A DNA stretch of 64,000 nucleotides from assembly GCF_020510665.1 (NCBI RefSeq), contig NZ_CP075187.1, positions 62,001 through 126,000 on the forward strand. Reading direction: 5' to 3'. Of the stretch, positions 63,749-64,000 are shown in pieces. The notes under the pieces are model-generated. The model did not search any database, was not told where the DNA came from, and worked only from the letters and a program-made list of their open reading frames with translations. Position numbers and translations under genes: made by a program. This DNA is from Dechloromonas denitrificans. Lineage in GTDB: Bacteria; Pseudomonadota; Gammaproteobacteria; Burkholderiales; Rhodocyclaceae. The stretch's first letter is position 1. The number at the start of each line of letters is the position of its first letter.

Positions 63749-64000
63749 TTAAGGCGAGTTGATGTAAGCCTCGAGCTGGCGCGAGATTTCGCCAACCGGC
63801 ATGGCGAAGGGGAATTTTTTGATGAATTGGCCATCGGGGCCGAGCAAAATCATCCCTGCCGAATGGTCGACCGCATAACGGTCGGCCGGGGTGTCCGGCT
63901 CAAAAACCTTGCTGTAGCGGATCTTGAAATTGTCTGCCGAGCGGCGGACGAGTGCGACCGGGCCGGTCAGGCCGAGAATGCGGGGGTCGAAAAATTCGGT
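63749..64000 (-). CDS. SCO1/SenC-family protein, C-terminal part (runs off the window)
   Basis: Only the last 83 residues are inside the window. They include FFDPRILGLTGP, RRSADNFKIRYSKV, DHSAGMILLGPDGQF and the C-terminal VGEISRQLEAYI. This is the thioredoxin-fold SCO pattern, with the conserved His of DHSA that helps copper binding. SCO proteins deliver copper to cytochrome oxidase. The CxxxC site would lie upstream, past position 64000. Confidence 0.82.
   Translation of the reverse strand, partial: TEFFDPRILGLTGPVALVRRSADNFKIRYSKVFEPDTPADRYAVDHSAGMILLGPDGQFIKKFPFAMPVGEISRQLEAYINSP

Overview
The window looks like a chromosomal segment of a GC-rich betaproteobacterium, most likely of the Rhodocyclales (Dechloromonas/Azonexus type). 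The gene set points that way: class I PHA synthase, O2-independent ubiquinone genes ubiT/ubiV/ubiU, a MerR-controlled leucine-degradation (liu) cluster, metX-metW, and many c-di-GMP proteins. This placement is inferred from gene content and protein character, not from a database search. Nearly all of the window is coding, with many 1-8 nt gene overlaps. The only mobile DNA is one IS3-family element.

Layout. 1-7.6 kb: start of purU, thrH, a DUF2058 gene, an ABC-F ATPase, two HD-GYP genes around a secreted coiled-coil gene, and mutY. 7.6-9.7 kb: flavin reductase, tRNA-Gly(CCC), an IS element inserted between the tRNA and its apparent terminator. 9.7-14 kb (minus strand): a tightly overlapping run rapZ - NusG-II protein - Gx transporter - ubiX - LON-domain protein, then a membrane diguanylate cyclase. 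14-17.5 kb: M20 peptidase, MBL hydrolase, two DUF1289 proteins, an unknown gene. 17.5-32.7 kb (minus strand): the liu/acyl-CoA cluster, starting with a MerR regulator, a 16-bp palindrome and a thioesterase. It runs through isovaleryl-CoA dehydrogenase, a GNAT-carbonic anhydrase fusion, thiolase, acyl-CoA dehydrogenase, MCC beta, enoyl-CoA hydratase, MCC alpha and an acyl-CoA ligase to HMG-CoA lyase. 32.7-35.7 kb: MBL hydrolase and phaC. 35.8-38.2 kb: ubiU-ubiV-ubiT behind an FNR-like promoter. 38.3-40.9 kb: hybrid signalling pair. 40.9-47.4 kb: mreB-mreC-mreD-mrdA-rodA-rlpA. 47.5-51.3 kb: gatC-gatA-lipoprotein-gatB. 51-54.8 kb: pyrE, exonuclease III, yqjD/E/K-like genes and a LETM1-like gene. 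54.8-57.9 kb: metX-metW-ampG behind a SAM-II riboswitch. 58-63.7 kb: a PilZ-STAS/TonB receptor pair facing a binding-protein/GGDEF-EAL pair. 63.7 kb to the end: SCO-family fragment.

How the genes work together. The liu cluster takes isovaleryl-CoA to acetyl-CoA and acetoacetate, which can feed the PHA synthase. The ubiUVT operon supplies quinone under anoxia, consistent with the FNR-type box. The mre/rod/rlpA block builds the cell wall. metX-metW makes homoserine acyl ester for methionine and is read out by a SAM-sensing leader. c-di-GMP turnover and sensing recur throughout: two HD-GYP (one with a broken metal motif), two GGDEF and one PilZ protein.

Most notable non-coding signals: three ParB-parS-like 16-mers spaced about 12-13 kb apart inside coding genes, the SAM-II aptamer plus terminator before metX, a near-perfect FNR box with matching -10 before ubiU, and a perfect TTGACGTTAACGTCAA palindrome before the liu operon.
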